From NCBI GenBank assembly GCA_964533705.1, contig CAZHMN010000044.1, positions 1-24,081 of the forward strand: a stretch of 24,081 nt of DNA. Reading direction: 5' to 3'. Below the pieces are notes generated by a model. The model ran no database searches, was not told the origin of the DNA, and saw only the letters and a program-made list of their open reading frames with translations. Positions 24,067 through 24,081 of this stretch are shown here, piece by piece; positions within the stretch are counted from its first letter, which is position 1, and each line of letters begins with the position of its first letter. The position numbers and the translations under genes are program-made. Source of the stretch: CAZHMN01 sp964533705. GTDB taxonomy: Bacteria > Electryoneota > B3-LCP.

Positions 24067-24081
24067 ATGATGGCTTCCGCT
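24067..24081 (+). CDS. Start of a further gene, cut by the window end
   Basis: GAGGTG lies a few bases before ATG 24067 (a second ATG follows at 24070), and the frame stays open to the end (MMASA). This looks like the beginning of another gene on the same strand as the DDAH-like gene. Nothing can be said about its product. Confidence 0.35.

Overview
The window is a chromosomal replication-origin neighbourhood of a diderm-type bacterium. YidC has the large periplasmic domain typical of diderms. The lineage cannot be fixed from the sequence. Base composition is moderate, and the mix of a classic rpmH/dnaA core with scattered palindromic repeats and unrelated accessory genes would suit a poorly characterised candidate phylum (inference only).

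Left flank (1-4830, + strand). Palindromic repeats are followed by a small unknown gene and an A+T-rich AlbA_2/Schlafen-type gene. Then come asnS, a membrane glycosyltransferase, acylphosphatase and apt; the glycosyltransferase/acylphosphatase/apt genes are tightly packed. A 289-bp hairpin-rich block with 24-bp inverted ends (4836-5124), including a likely terminator, separates this flank from the core.

Core, left arm (5128-12345, - strand). In transcription order: rpmH, rnpA, yidD, yidC, mnmE, mnmG, rsmG, nth-like. rpmH (48 codons) and rnpA are both easy to miss. rnpA is split by a one-base frameshift in a run of nine T. A perfect 16-bp parS palindrome lies between mnmE and mnmG, although no parA/parB is present. 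Two exact DnaA boxes lie at the start of rsmG.

Core, right arm (12571-19721, + strand). dnaA, dnaN, dciA, a Swt1-like HEPN gene, an EamA transporter and gyrB. recF is absent from the dnaN-gyrB interval. The transcription switch, with facing sigma70-type promoters, falls between rpmH and dnaA. An A+T-rich dnaA-dnaN spacer is a second place for oriC.

Right flank (19722-24081, + strand). A DUF3800 gene with a strong terminator, an MscS channel overlapping an MntA-type nucleotidyltransferase antitoxin, a HepT-type HEPN toxin broken by an in-frame amber codon, a SixA-like phosphatase, a DDAH/arginine-deiminase-family hydrolase, and the first codons of one more gene.

I do not see a convincing wholly new multi-gene system. 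The most notable points are the parS and DnaA-box placement away from dnaA, the frameshifted rnpA, the amber-killed HepT toxin beside an intact antitoxin, and the HEPN gene sitting where recF is usually found.
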